64,000 bases of DNA, taken from NCBI GenBank assembly GCA_965206025.1, contig CBDBIU010000003.1, positions 372,001 through 436,000 of the forward strand, given 5' to 3'. Within the stretch, counting starts at the first letter, position 1. Each line of letters begins with the position of its first letter. The notes under the pieces were generated by a model, which made no database searches, was not told where the DNA came from, and was given only the letters and a program-made list of their open reading frames with translations. The stretch is from G963668345 sp965206025. GTDB taxonomy: Bacteria > Acidobacteriota > Terriglobia > Bryobacterales > UBA6623. Shown here in pieces: positions 53,704 to 62,554 of this stretch. A program made the position numbers and the translations under genes.

Positions 53704-55158
53704 TCATCCGCCTGCATACTTCCAGCGCGTGCCCTGGGAAGTATCTTCGAGGACTACACCGCCGGCTTTCAACTGATCGCGGATCTGGTCGGCCCGCGCG
53801 AAATCGCGGGCTTCGCGGGCGGCGGCGCGCTCGGCGATAAGTTCCTCGATTCTTTCCGGCGAAACCTGCGACGAGGCCTCGGCGCTGCTGCTCGTGGGCA
53901 GCGCGTCGGAAGCCGAGACACGAAGTTCGCGATCGGACCGCAACACGTCGAAAATCGAGTCAAAAAGTTCGAGCACGGCCTTCGCATCGGCTACGTTGCC
54001 GGCGCGGAACTCGCCGGCGTCAATGACGCTATTGACTTCTCGAATGAACTCGAAGACGGCGGCCAGCGCTTGTGCCGTGTTGAGGTCGTCGTCCATCCCG
54101 GCCTCGAATTGCCTGCGGGCATCGGCGGCCAACTCAACGATTTTGGGATTCTCGCCGTCGGGAAACTGCCCGTCGAGGCGGCGCTGAAAATTGCGCAGCC
54201 GCTCGATGGCGGTGGCGGCGGCGGAGAGTCCGTCGAAAGTGAAGTTAAGTTGCTTGCGGTGCGGAACCGAAGCCAAAAGATAGCGGATGGCCGCCGGCGC
54301 GTAACCGCGCTCAATTAGGTCGCGCAACGTGTAAAAGTTGCCCAGCGACTTCGACATCTTCTGGCCCTCGACCAATAGGTGCTCGCCGTGAACCCAAAAG
54401 CGCACGAAAGGCTTCCCGGTCGCTCCTTCGGCCTGCGCGATTTCGTTTTCGTGATGCGGAAAAACCAGATCCACCCCGCCGGTGTGGATATCGAAGCTCT
54501 CACCGAGGTATTTCATCGCCATCGCCGAGCACTCGATATGCCAGCCGGGACGTCCCGGCCCGAAGGGGCTCTCCCAGTGCGGCTCGTCGGGCTTGGCCGC
54601 TTTCCACAAGGCAAAATCGCGGACGTTGTCTTTCTCATATTCGTCCTGATCGACCCGCGCCCCGGCCTTGATGCCCTTGACGTCGAGTTTCGATAGTTTC
54701 CCGTATTCCTCAAAACTCGAGATGCGGTAATACGTCGAGCCGTCGCTCTCGTAGGTTCGCCCGTTTTCGCTCAGGCGACGGATCAGCTCGATCATGTCGT
54801 CAATGTGCTCGGTCGCGGGCGTGATCCGCGTCGGACGTTCGAGCCGCAGCGCGGCTGTATCCTGCTCGAACGCGCAAATGTACTCGGCCGTATATTCCTC
54901 CAGCGACTGCCGGGCTTCCCCGGCCGCGGCGATGATTTTGTCGTCCACGTCGGTGATGTTCATCACCTGGAAGAGTTCCCAGCCGCAATGGCGAAGGTAG
55001 CGGCGCAGAATGTCCTGGAAAGTAAACGTCCTGAGATTGCCGATATGGACGTAGCTATAAACCGTCGGCCCGCAGGAATACATGCGGACGGTCTTGCCGT
55101 CAAGCGGCGTGAAGGGCTCAAGCTTGCCGGTCAGCGTATTGAAAAGGTGTAGGGGCAT
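53704..55158 (-). CDS. cysS: cysteinyl-tRNA synthetase
   Basis: Charges tRNA-Cys. It has 484 residues. Class I signatures are the zinc site CGPTVYSYVHIGNLR with HIGN near residue 37, and the KMSKSLGNF loop near residue 267. The N-terminus MPLHLFNTLTGKLEPFTPLD and C-terminal GVVLEDTSQGTRWKYAGG are typical. It is 15 bp downstream of rnhA on the same strand. Confidence 0.98.
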   Translation of the reverse strand: MPLHLFNTLTGKLEPFTPLDGKTVRMYSCGPTVYSYVHIGNLRTFTFQDILRRYLRHCGWELFQVMNITDVDDKIIAAAGEARQSLEEYTAEYICAFEQDTAALRLERPTRITPATEHIDDMIELIRRLSENGRTYESDGSTYYRISSFEEYGKLSKLDVKGIKAGARVDQDEYEKDNVRDFALWKAAKPDEPHWESPFGPGRPGWHIECSAMAMKYLGESFDIHTGGVDLVFPHHENEIAQAEGATGKPFVRFWVHGEHLLVEGQKMSKSLGNFYTLRDLIERGYAPAAIRYLLASVPHRKQLNFTFDGLSAAATAIERLRNFQRRLDGQFPDGENPKIVELAADARRQFEAGMDDDLNTAQALAAVFEFIREVNSVIDAGEFRAGNVADAKAVLELFDSIFDVLRSDRELRVSASDALPTSSSAEASSQVSPERIEELIAERAAAREARDFARADQIRDQLKAGGVVLEDTSQGTRWKYAGG

Positions 55159-55173
55159 CGTCCGGCGGGGGTT

Positions 55174-55614
55174 TTACGATCTGCTCTGCTCGATGGCCGC
55201 TTGCCGGGCCAGCTCGTCGCAGCGATTGTTATCGGCGTGCCAGGCGTGGCCCTTCACCCACTCCCATCGCACTTGATGGCGGGAGACAGCCTCATCGAGC
55301 TTTTGCCACAGGTCCTTATTCTTGACGGGTTGTTTCGAGGCCGTTCGCCAACCTCGCCTCTTCCAGGCGTTCATCCACTTGGTGATGCCGTTCTTGACGT
55401 ACTCGGAGTCGATCTCCACCAGGATCCGGCAAGGTTCTTTCAACGAGGAGAGACCCTCGATCACCGCGGTCATCTCCATGCGGTTATTGGTCGTTTCTCG
55501 CTCTGACCCCCAAAGCTCCTTCTTGTGGTCCCGGAAACGGACAATCGCGGCCCAGCCGCCCGGTCCCGGGTTGCCGAGGCAGGAGCCGTCGGTGACGAGC
55601 GTAACCGCCTTCAC
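55174..55614 (-). CDS. rnhA: ribonuclease H I
   Basis: Degrades RNA in RNA-DNA hybrids. The start is GTG at 55614, overlapping the dusB stop as GTGA, giving 146 residues. Catalytic acids are D in TDGSCLGNPG, E in RMEMTAVIEG, D in EIDSEYVKNG and D in NNRCDELARQ. The longer upstream frame is dusB shadow. Confidence 0.96.
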   Translation of the reverse strand: MKAVTLVTDGSCLGNPGPGGWAAIVRFRDHKKELWGSERETTNNRMEMTAVIEGLSSLKEPCRILVEIDSEYVKNGITKWMNAWKRRGWRTASKQPVKNKDLWQKLDEAVSRHQVRWEWVKGHAWHADNNRCDELARQAAIEQSRS

Positions 55615-56630
55615 GCCACGCGGCCCTGGGCAGCGCTGAAAAACTCGTCCACCTTGGCGCACACCTGCTCGGAGGTCTTGGCGCGGTAGATTTCCTGGCG
55701 CAACTCGGACCCGTTACGCACACCACGGGTAAAGTGACTCGCGAACTGCTTCATCTTGCCGCAGACTTCGCCGGCGACGTTGTCGGGATTTTGGATCAAC
55801 GCGCCGTAGTAGTCGCGGATCATCCGGTAGCGGTCTTGCTCGGTAGGCGGGTCGTAGTGGCCGGTCTGTACATACTGCTCGATCTGCCGGAAGATCCACG
55901 GGTTCGACGAAGCCGTGCGCCCGATCATCACTGCGTCGCAGCCTGTTTGGCGAAACATGCGAACGGCGTCTTCGGGCGTCGAGACGTCGCCGTTGCCGAT
56001 CACGGGAATCCGGACCGCCTGCTTGACTTCCGCGATCAGGTTCCAATCCGCCTTGCCGGCATAGCCCTGTTCGCGCGTGCGGCCGTGCAGCGCGACGGCT
56101 TGCAGTCCGCAGTCCTCGGCTAGCCGGGCCATGGTAACGGCGACAATTTCTTTCTCGTTCCAGCCGGAGCGAAATTTGCAAGTAAAGGGGATATTTACCG
56201 CCGCCCGGACCCTGCGCAGAATCTTCTCGACCAGCGGCAGATCACGAAGCAGCCCAGAGCCGCCATTGCACTTGACGACTTTCTTTACCGGGCAGCCGAA
56301 GTTCAAATCGACCGCGTCGAACCCCTGATCCTCGACCACGCGAGCCGCCTCAGCCATCACTTCGGGATCTGAGCCGAACAGTTGCGCCGCAATCGGATGC
56401 TCGTCCGGTTCGTAATGGAGGTAGCAGAAACTTCTGCGCCCCTGCTTTTCCCCCTGGACATGCCGCACCACCCCATGCGAGCTGGTGAACTCGGTCATGA
56501 TCAGCCCACAGCCGCCCAAGTTGCGGATAAATCGGCGGAAAACGGTGTCGGTCACGCCGGCCATCGGAGCCAACACGATGGCGGGTTTGATCGCAACTCC
56601 ACCGATTTGAAGCTGTTGCGGGACCGTCAC
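55611..56630 (-). CDS. dusB: tRNA-dihydrouridine synthase
   Basis: Flavoenzyme reducing uridines in the tRNA D-loop. It has 339 residues. FMN-barrel motifs are VLAPMAGVTDTVFRRF, AVDLNFGCPVKKVVKCNGGS (catalytic cysteine in KCNGG), GRTREQGYAGKADW and VIGNGDVSTPEDA. It resembles the DusB branch; the exact subfamily is not certain. It is first of a dusB-rnhA-cysS run. Confidence 0.93.
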   Translation of the reverse strand: MTVPQQLQIGGVAIKPAIVLAPMAGVTDTVFRRFIRNLGGCGLIMTEFTSSHGVVRHVQGEKQGRRSFCYLHYEPDEHPIAAQLFGSDPEVMAEAARVVEDQGFDAVDLNFGCPVKKVVKCNGGSGLLRDLPLVEKILRRVRAAVNIPFTCKFRSGWNEKEIVAVTMARLAEDCGLQAVALHGRTREQGYAGKADWNLIAEVKQAVRIPVIGNGDVSTPEDAVRMFRQTGCDAVMIGRTASSNPWIFRQIEQYVQTGHYDPPTEQDRYRMIRDYYGALIQNPDNVAGEVCGKMKQFASHFTRGVRNGSELRQEIYRAKTSEQVCAKVDEFFSAAQGRVA

Positions 56631-56724
56631 AGGACCATTTTAACAGAGGGAGTGGGGGGCGGCCTTGTTCGCTCTTGGATGTGGAAGACCTGTCGTTTGT
56701 TGCGGTTGGAGGGCCCTCTATCCC

Positions 56725-57012
56725 TCATCCGTACCGATGAATGGGTTTTGTGTAGCGCGGATCTGAGCCTTTTCCAGGATCCGCGGCCTTTAGTTTCGCC
56801 AGTGCCGCCTCCTTTGCCATTTCCAAGAAGGCGATGGCCTGCTCGCGGGTCACACTAGGAAACGAGTTCAGGAACACATCGAGGCTATCCGCGGCTCCCA
56901 AGTGGTCTAGCAGGGCCTGGACGGGCACCCTCGTCCCCTTGAAAACCGGGGTGCCGCTCAATACACCGGGTGAACGACTTACGACCTCCGCGGCTGCTCT
57001 CGCGACTGACAC
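56725..57012 (-). CDS. DUF433 domain protein, orphan, tail altered by a repeat
   Basis: A 95-residue protein. Residues of about 8-65 form the DUF433 helix-turn-helix: SPGVLSGTPVFKGTRVPVQA, LDHLGAADSLDVFLNSFPSV and TREQAIAFLEMA. DUF433 proteins are usually the antitoxin-like partner of a DUF5615 PIN-type protein, but no such gene is adjacent. The last about 20 residues (ADPGKGSDPRY...) are encoded by the TGTAGCGCGGATC hairpin repeat (56751-56785), so the C-terminus appears to be replaced or extended by repeat insertion. Confidence 0.75.
   Translation of the reverse strand: MSVARAAAEVVSRSPGVLSGTPVFKGTRVPVQALLDHLGAADSLDVFLNSFPSVTREQAIAFLEMAKEAALAKLKAADPGKGSDPRYTKPIHRYG
56751..56785. repeat. TGTAGCGCGGATC hairpin repeat inside the DUF433 3' end
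   Basis: TGTAGCGCGGATCTG and CAGGATCCGCGG pair as a GC-rich stem with one bulge. The same sequence type, TGTAGCGCGGATCTC with GAGATCCGCGG, is at 27964-27992. Confidence 0.65.
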
Positions 57013-57036
57013 GCTCTCATTCTAACTCGGGGATCA

Positions 57037-57519
57037 CTACCCTTCTTCGCCTTCGTGGATGTGCTGGGAGAGATAGACGCCGATGCCCATTTCCTCGATC
57101 ATGCCGAGTTGGGCTTCGAGCCAGTCGACATGTTCTTCCTCGTCGATGAGAATCTTTTCAAACAGTTCACGGGACGCATTATCGGCGGCTTCGACGCTGG
57201 CTTTGACGGCGCGGTTCAGCCGTTTAACCGCTTCCAGCTCGAGCTTCAGATCATTCTCAAACTGCGTCTTGACGTCGGGGCCGATCTTGAGCGGAAACAG
57301 GGCCGCCATGTTGGGCACAGAGTCCAGGAATAGGACACGCTCGATCAAGGCTTCGGCATGGCGCATCTCGTCGATGGCTTCCTTCTTCGTGTATTTGCCG
57401 AGTGTGTGGTATCCCCAGTTCTGGCACATCTCCGCGTGCAAGAAGTACTGATTAATGGCGGTAAGCTCCGCTTTGAGAACTTCATTAAGTAATCTGATGA
57501 TTTTGGCGTTGCCTTTCAT
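57037..57519 (-). CDS. bfr: bacterioferritin
   Basis: Iron-storage 24-mer subunit, 160 residues. Ferroxidase ligands E18, E51, H54, E94, E127 and H130 are all present, and the haem ligand M52 is conserved (AIDEMRHAE). It begins MKGNAKIIRLLNEVLKAELT. No bacterioferritin-associated ferredoxin gene is nearby. It lies just upstream of the DUF433 gene (24 bp) but is probably independent. Confidence 0.96.
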   Translation of the reverse strand: MKGNAKIIRLLNEVLKAELTAINQYFLHAEMCQNWGYHTLGKYTKKEAIDEMRHAEALIERVLFLDSVPNMAALFPLKIGPDVKTQFENDLKLELEAVKRLNRAVKASVEAADNASRELFEKILIDEEEHVDWLEAQLGMIEEMGIGVYLSQHIHEGEEG

Positions 57520-57624
57520 GTCGGCCTCTCCGCAACAAGTTGGTCTTCGTTGGTTACCTCTAAGGAGATCATTCTAGCTGATGGCTGGGTTCACGCGCCG
57601 GGAATCCTCCACGCGGGCGTCACA

Positions 57625-58620
57625 TTAAGCCGTCCCGCCGTCGCCCGCGGCCAGCAACTTCTCTTCCCAAGAGAAATCGACCGCGGCAGGGCCCTGCCGC
57701 CTCTGGTGCCACTGGAAGGTCTCCGCCAACCCGTCGCTGAACGGTTTTGGCTCGAAACTCAGCTCCTGTCGGGCACGATCGATTTTCTGGGTGATCGGAG
57801 GCATGTCGAAATATTGCGCGAAGTAGAAGGGAGGCTCGAAAATGCCGCCACCGGAAGCCTCGATGCGTTCCCGGGGTACGTGGACCAGCTTCGGATGATC
57901 CTTGCCGGCCGCCCGCGCAATGGCCCGCACCAGTTCCAACTGCGTTACGGCCCGCTCGTTCGCAACGTTGTACGCTCGACCGACCGCCGCATCTTTGTCC
58001 GCCGCTAGAATCGCCGCCCGCGCTACGTCATCCACGTGGACGAACTGCATCAAGCGCGAGCCGTCGCCGGGGATGATGATGGGGCGCTCCGCGGCAAGCC
58101 GGTCCCAAAAGAATGCTTCGCGATAGAAAGGATTCTCGGGGCCGTAGATGTAGGGTGGGCGCAAGGTGGCCGCGGGGACTCCCTTCTCGCGATGCAAACG
58201 GAACAGGGCGCGCTCGCTTTCGGCTTTGTTGCGGACGTAGAGTTCGGGATGGCCGGGCGGAGCGAGCGGGTCGTCCTCGTCGTGATCGAGACCTTCTCCG
58301 TAGGCGGCAACGCTCGAGACGAAAACGTAGCGCTTCACGCCTTCAGAGCATGCCATCGCCGCGGCGCTGACCTGTTCGGCCGTCGTACCTCGCTGCCAAT
58401 CGTAGACATTGTCGAAAACGAGGTCGAACCGCCGGCCCGCAAGGGCTCGCCGCATTCCATCCACATCGTTGCGGTCGCAGTGGATTTCCCCTACCCGGCC
58501 GGCAAATGGATTAGCTCGCCCGCGGTGTAAAATCGTAACCTCATCGCTGCGGGCCAACAGTCTTCGAACAAGCGCACGCCCGATGAACAGCGTTCCTCCG
58601 ATGACCAGTACACGGCTCAA
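57625..58620 (-). CDS. NAD-dependent epimerase/dehydratase (extended SDR)
   Basis: A 331-residue extended SDR. The Rossmann glycine motif is VLVIGGTLFIGRALVRRL. The catalytic region includes FVSSVAAYGEG and the Y-x3-K in YVRNKAESERAL. RPPYIYGPENPFYREAFFWD and FVHVDDVARAAI are typical of the family. The substrate is not identifiable; related proteins act on nucleotide sugars or bind RNA (CSP41-like). It is a single gene. Confidence 0.88.
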   Translation of the reverse strand: MSRVLVIGGTLFIGRALVRRLLARSDEVTILHRGRANPFAGRVGEIHCDRNDVDGMRRALAGRRFDLVFDNVYDWQRGTTAEQVSAAAMACSEGVKRYVFVSSVAAYGEGLDHDEDDPLAPPGHPELYVRNKAESERALFRLHREKGVPAATLRPPYIYGPENPFYREAFFWDRLAAERPIIIPGDGSRLMQFVHVDDVARAAILAADKDAAVGRAYNVANERAVTQLELVRAIARAAGKDHPKLVHVPRERIEASGGGIFEPPFYFAQYFDMPPITQKIDRARQELSFEPKPFSDGLAETFQWHQRRQGPAAVDFSWEEKLLAAGDGGTA

Positions 58621-58948
58621 TCCTAATGCTCCACTGTCAGGCGCGTGATCGCCTCTTGGCCGCTCATGTAACGCTACGCGCGGTGGCGTTCATCGGCGGC
58701 GCGGGCGGCCTGCATTTCCCCGGACCGGCAAGATTGCCGGCCCCTACTACCGTAGCGCGTGACGACTCAAAGTAGGGACTAGCGATCCCGCTTGCCCTAG
58801 CCCGCCGCGGGTGGTTCGCTGTCCATTAGAGCAGCACCCGCGGGCCGCTTGCATCCCCCCCGGACCGGAAAAATCACCGGCCCCTACTGTGTTTGACCGA
58901 AGAGCGTAGCAAAGGGCCGGACGCCCCTTTGATAGACTCTAATCACTT
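58621..58948. other. 328 bp gap with a duplicated hairpin
   Basis: No gene. Two similar stretches, CCCCGGACCGGCAAGATTGC (from 58718) and CCCCGGACCGGAAAAATCAC (from about 58858), each followed by CGGCCCCTACT, form a dispersed pair. CTAGCCCGCCGCGGGTGG (58797) may be a decayed family 1 end. Confidence 0.5.
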
Positions 58949-60592
58949 GTGCCGAACCGATCGCGCCGAGCAGCACTTCTCGCCTGTGCGCTTCTCGCCT
59001 ATGCCTTGCCGCCGGTTTTCCTTGCCCAACCCGCGGCGGCACAAAGACCGAATTTAGTCGTTCTCCTCGTAGCCGAGCAGTTCCGGGCGGATTACCTAGA
59101 CCTCTACGAGCCTGAGTTTTCCACTCAGGGCCTGGGTCGCCTGATCACCCAGGGGGCCATCTTCCGGCGTTGCCGCTACGATCACCTCACGACGCTGGCA
59201 GCGCCGGGAGCGGCGATTCTCGCCACGGGGGCTTACCCGGAGCTAAACGGGATTGTCGGCAATCGCTGGTACGACCGCGCGGAAAAGCAGTTGGTGGGAG
59301 CCGTCGAGGAGAACCTAAGCTACCCGGCGCAAGGCAGCCCAAGCGATGTCCCCGTCTCCCCCGATCGGTTGATGGGATCGACCTTTGCGGACGAGCTGCG
59401 GCTGTCAACCGAGGGGCGCGCGCGCGTCGTCGCGGTTTCCGACAGCCCGGCGCCGCCGGTGCTGCTGGCGGGCCGGCGTCCGCTCGGATGCTACTGGATG
59501 AATCGAGCGGGGAGCTTCACGACGTCCAGGTACTACTCGCCTTCCGTCCCGGAATGGGTGGAACGATTCAATCAAGAGCGCCCGCCTCTGCGCCTTTTGG
59601 GAAGCCCGTGGCCGGCTCTAGGCGTCTCAGGCCGGCCCCTGCGGATTCTTGGAAACCCCGCGCAGAGGGATTTTGAGGATTTCCTCTCACTCTACCGAGC
59701 TTCGCCTTTCGCCATCGATGAGACCTTGGCGTTCGCTACGCAAGCCATGGAAGCCGAAGGTCTCGGTCAGGGGAGCCACACGGATCTATTGATCGTCAAC
59801 CTGAGCGCGACGGCTCGTTTGGGCCTCGAGACCGGGGCGTACTCGCCGCTCATGCGTGACCTGCTGCTGAGGCTTGATCGATCGTTGGGGGATTTCCTCG
59901 ACTCGCTTGACGAAAGGATCGGTTTGGGCAACGTGGCAGTCGTGTTCACCGCCACGCACGGAGTTCCGCCGCTGCCAAGCCGCGCCCGCGAGATCGGTTT
60001 GAAGGCCGGGCGGGTTTCCGGGGAAGACGTCGTCGAGGCGATGAATGCCGCGCTGTCCGAGCGTTTCGGCCCGCGGGCGTCGGTCGCGAAGTACGTCTAC
60101 CCGTTTGTGTATCTCAATGATGGGACTCGCGCACTGCCCGAGCCGGAGCGTCGCGGGAGGATCGCCGTCGCCGGCGAGGCGGCGGCTCGACGGGAAGGCG
60201 TGGCCGGCTATTACGCGCCGGATCAGTCCTCCACTCCTTCCGCCACGCTGCCCAGACTGCGCAGAAGCTGGTATGCGCCGAGAGCGGGCGATTTCATGCT
60301 TATCTATGAACCGTATTACGTCGAAGACTATAGCCGCGGGCGGGGGACGACATCAGGTTCCTACTATCGCTACGATACCGATGTGCCGCTGATTTTTCTG
60401 GGCCGCCGATTCAAAGCCGGCCGCTTCGACCACGACGTGGACGCCACATCGGTAGCGCCAACGATTGCGGCTGTCCTCGACACAGCAGCTCCCAGCTTGG
60501 CCACGGGGCGGGTCCTTTCAGAAGCGTTGGCGTCTCCGCCGCAACCAACTCTAGACGAGATGGACATCATCGGCCCGCCCGATCCCAACTAA
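58949..60592 (+). CDS. alkaline-phosphatase-superfamily protein, probably catalytically inactive
   Basis: A 547-residue secreted protein (GTG start at 58949, signal peptide to about residue 31, AQPAAAQ). The fold matches PafA-type phosphatases: VVLLVAEQFRADYLDLYEPE, GAIFRRCRYDHL, ATGAYPELNGIVGNRWYD, LLRLDRSLGDFLDSLDERIG and SYYRYDTDVPLIFLGRRF. However, the metal and nucleophile residues are replaced: the first Asp is E43, the nucleophilic Thr position is A84, the SSTDYVGH-type site is S-A-T-A-R-L-G-L (286-293), TADHG is TATHG (334-338) and TTHGS is TTSGS (467-471). Only H337 of the expected ligands remains. It probably binds but does not cleave a substrate. The gene lies 5 bp before pyrD. Confidence 0.85.
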   Translation: MPNRSRRAALLACALLAYALPPVFLAQPAAAQRPNLVVLLVAEQFRADYLDLYEPEFSTQGLGRLITQGAIFRRCRYDHLTTLAAPGAAILATGAYPELNGIVGNRWYDRAEKQLVGAVEENLSYPAQGSPSDVPVSPDRLMGSTFADELRLSTEGRARVVAVSDSPAPPVLLAGRRPLGCYWMNRAGSFTTSRYYSPSVPEWVERFNQERPPLRLLGSPWPALGVSGRPLRILGNPAQRDFEDFLSLYRASPFAIDETLAFATQAMEAEGLGQGSHTDLLIVNLSATARLGLETGAYSPLMRDLLLRLDRSLGDFLDSLDERIGLGNVAVVFTATHGVPPLPSRAREIGLKAGRVSGEDVVEAMNAALSERFGPRASVAKYVYPFVYLNDGTRALPEPERRGRIAVAGEAAARREGVAGYYAPDQSSTPSATLPRLRRSWYAPRAGDFMLIYEPYYVEDYSRGRGTTSGSYYRYDTDVPLIFLGRRFKAGRFDHDVDATSVAPTIAAVLDTAAPSLATGRVLSEALASPPQPTLDEMDIIGPPDPN

Positions 60593-60597
60593 CCACC

Positions 60598-61518
60598 GTG
60601 CCGAATCTCGAAACCGGATTCTGCGGCCTGCATCTCAAGAACCCGGTCATCGCTTCGAGTGGCACATTTGGCTACGGCCTCGAGTTCGAAAAGATCGTCG
60701 ATCTGAACTCTCTAGGGGGCTTTGTCGTAAAAGGTCTCTCGCGCGACCCTATCGAGGGCAACCCTCCGCCGCGGCTGGTCGAAACCGCATCCGGCATGTT
60801 GAATTCGATCGGTTTGCAGAACGTTGGCGCGCGGGCCTTCGTCGCCGAAAAACTGTCCCAGCTGGCCAAGCTCGACACAGCCGTATTCGCCAACATCTTC
60901 GGCTACCAGCCCGAGGACTACGTCGAGGTGATCCGCATTCTCGAAGACGCCGACGGCCTGGCCGGTTATGAACTCAACGTTTCCTGCCCGAATACGAAAC
61001 ACGGCGGTATGGAATTCGCCTCCGACCCCTCGCTGCTGTCGGAAGTCGTCGGTATGGCCAAGAAGGCGGCCGAACGGCGGCCGTTGATCGTCAAGCTGTC
61101 GCCCAATGTGACCGACATAGCTCTGCTGGCCCGCTCGGCGGAGGAAGCCGGAGCGGACGCTATCTCCCTCGTCAATACTTTCGTTGGGCTGGCGATCGAC
61201 CCTCGCACGCGGCAACCCGTTCTCGGGGCCCGCTTCGGCGGCCTTTCAGGCCCGGCGATCAAACCCATCGCCCTGCGGATGGTCTACCAGGTCTCGCAAG
61301 CCGTCGACGTTCCGGTGATCGGCATGGGCGGTATCGCCCACGGCGAAGACGTCGCCGAGTTTCTGATCTCGGGCGCCACCGCCACTCAGGTCGGGACGGC
61401 GACTTTCTGGGACCCTCGATCGCCGGTCCGCCTGGTTAACGAGTTCCGCCGCTTCCTCGAGAAGGAGAAGATCGTCTCAGCGGCTGAGCTGGTGGGCACG
61501 CTGCGGCAGGAAGAGTGA
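60598..61518 (+). CDS. pyrD: dihydroorotate dehydrogenase, class 1B catalytic subunit
   Basis: Oxidises dihydroorotate to orotate in pyrimidine synthesis, cytosolic. It has 306 residues, GTG start at 60598. Signatures are LHLKNPVIASSGTFGYGLEF, VVKGLSRDPIEGNPPPRLVE, the catalytic cysteine in YELNVSCPNTKHGG and the FMN loop IGMGGIAHGEDVAEFLISGA. No pyrK (electron-transfer subunit) is adjacent. Confidence 0.96.
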   Translation: MPNLETGFCGLHLKNPVIASSGTFGYGLEFEKIVDLNSLGGFVVKGLSRDPIEGNPPPRLVETASGMLNSIGLQNVGARAFVAEKLSQLAKLDTAVFANIFGYQPEDYVEVIRILEDADGLAGYELNVSCPNTKHGGMEFASDPSLLSEVVGMAKKAAERRPLIVKLSPNVTDIALLARSAEEAGADAISLVNTFVGLAIDPRTRQPVLGARFGGLSGPAIKPIALRMVYQVSQAVDVPVIGMGGIAHGEDVAEFLISGATATQVGTATFWDPRSPVRLVNEFRRFLEKEKIVSAAELVGTLRQEE

Positions 61519-61716
61519 GGAAGGGACTCGCCTACTTCGACCGGCGCTTCGCGAGTCGCCTGGAACTCCTTGCACCCCGAACCATGAGAATAGTCCCCGC
61601 GACGCGACTCCCGCCGCGGACAGGATTGGGGTCGAGAGCGGAAAAGCGGCTTGCGACAGCCCTCAATACTCCCACGCCCATAGCCCCCCGGTTGAGTTTC
61701 GCACCCAACCCGAGCC

Positions 61717-62127
61717 TCACGTCGCGTTTGCGACCGACAAGCCCCGGCGGGCCATCTCTTCATCGACCCGGCTATGGTGGTCCGCCAGGGCCGATGAATC
61801 ACTTTTCTTCCAGTTGAAACCGTCCCGGCGGGAAACGAGGGTGCTGACCCAGGCGCGGGTAAATTCGTAGACGCCATTATTGTCCCAGCCGTTGAGGACT
61901 TCGGCTAGGATCTTGATCGCCGGGACGTCAAAGGGCCGCAGCCGCTCCAAATAGTTATCACCGCGGAACTCATGAATCAGTCGGATGAGGGCGTCGACTT
62001 GCTCTGGCGACAGGCCGCGAACGACATCGGCAAAAAACGAGACCGCGCGGCGCTGGTCGCTTGTAAATGGCAACCGTCCTCCCTCGATGACCCCGAAATC
62101 GTTGGCTTGTTTGACTTCTGCTCCCAT
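61717..62127 (-). CDS. protein of unknown function
   Basis: I chose the ATG at 62127 because it has a strong GGAGGGAG ribosome-binding site and gives 136 residues. The longer frame to 62364 is unlikely, as it runs into repeat sequence. The N-terminus is MGAEVKQANDFGVIEGGRLP. The middle is mostly helical (SPEQVDALIRLIHEF, RPFDVPAIKILAEVLNGWDN), and the C-terminus is charged. No known domain recognised, no signal peptide, no membrane segment. It is convergent with pyrD and divergent from the glycosyltransferase gene. Confidence 0.65.
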   Translation of the reverse strand: MGAEVKQANDFGVIEGGRLPFTSDQRRAVSFFADVVRGLSPEQVDALIRLIHEFRGDNYLERLRPFDVPAIKILAEVLNGWDNNGVYEFTRAWVSTLVSRRDGFNWKKSDSSALADHHSRVDEEMARRGLSVANAT

Positions 62128-62554
62128 AGCTCCCTCCGGGTTCTCTATCGACCGCAGGGAGCGAAACTTTATGGGGCCTATTCCTCGGCTTGGCACGGAA
62201 CACTGAGTCCACACCGCGCGGCGCTGGAGAAAGAGACGGTGCACCGCGCCCGCGGCTGAAGGCGGTCTTGCCGGCGGGCCTATCGTATGCTTCGACGCGT
62301 CGGCCGGTAAGAAAAGCGGGCTGGGCACTCCGATCGAAGATCTATGGAGGCTGGAGCCTACCACGTCCGACCGCGGGCGAATCGCTCACCGAGACAGGAA
62401 AAGAGCGGAGCCGAAGCCTCGGGGAACCCCGACCGGATCACCTTTCTGAGCACCACCACACCACAAGGATGGATAATGAGAAGCGCCATGCATCGCGTCT
62501 ACCACGGGCTGCTGGGGAGTAGAATCGTTTTAAAGGGGAGGCGTTGCCGGACCC
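62128..62554. other. 427 bp divergent intergenic region
   Basis: Contains the decayed family 1 right arm at 62274-62322 (CGGGCCTATCGTATGCTTCGAC, then GGTAAGAAAAGCGGGCTG). The upstream region of the 62555 gene carries GGGGAGG at about 62536. No gene. Confidence 0.55.
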
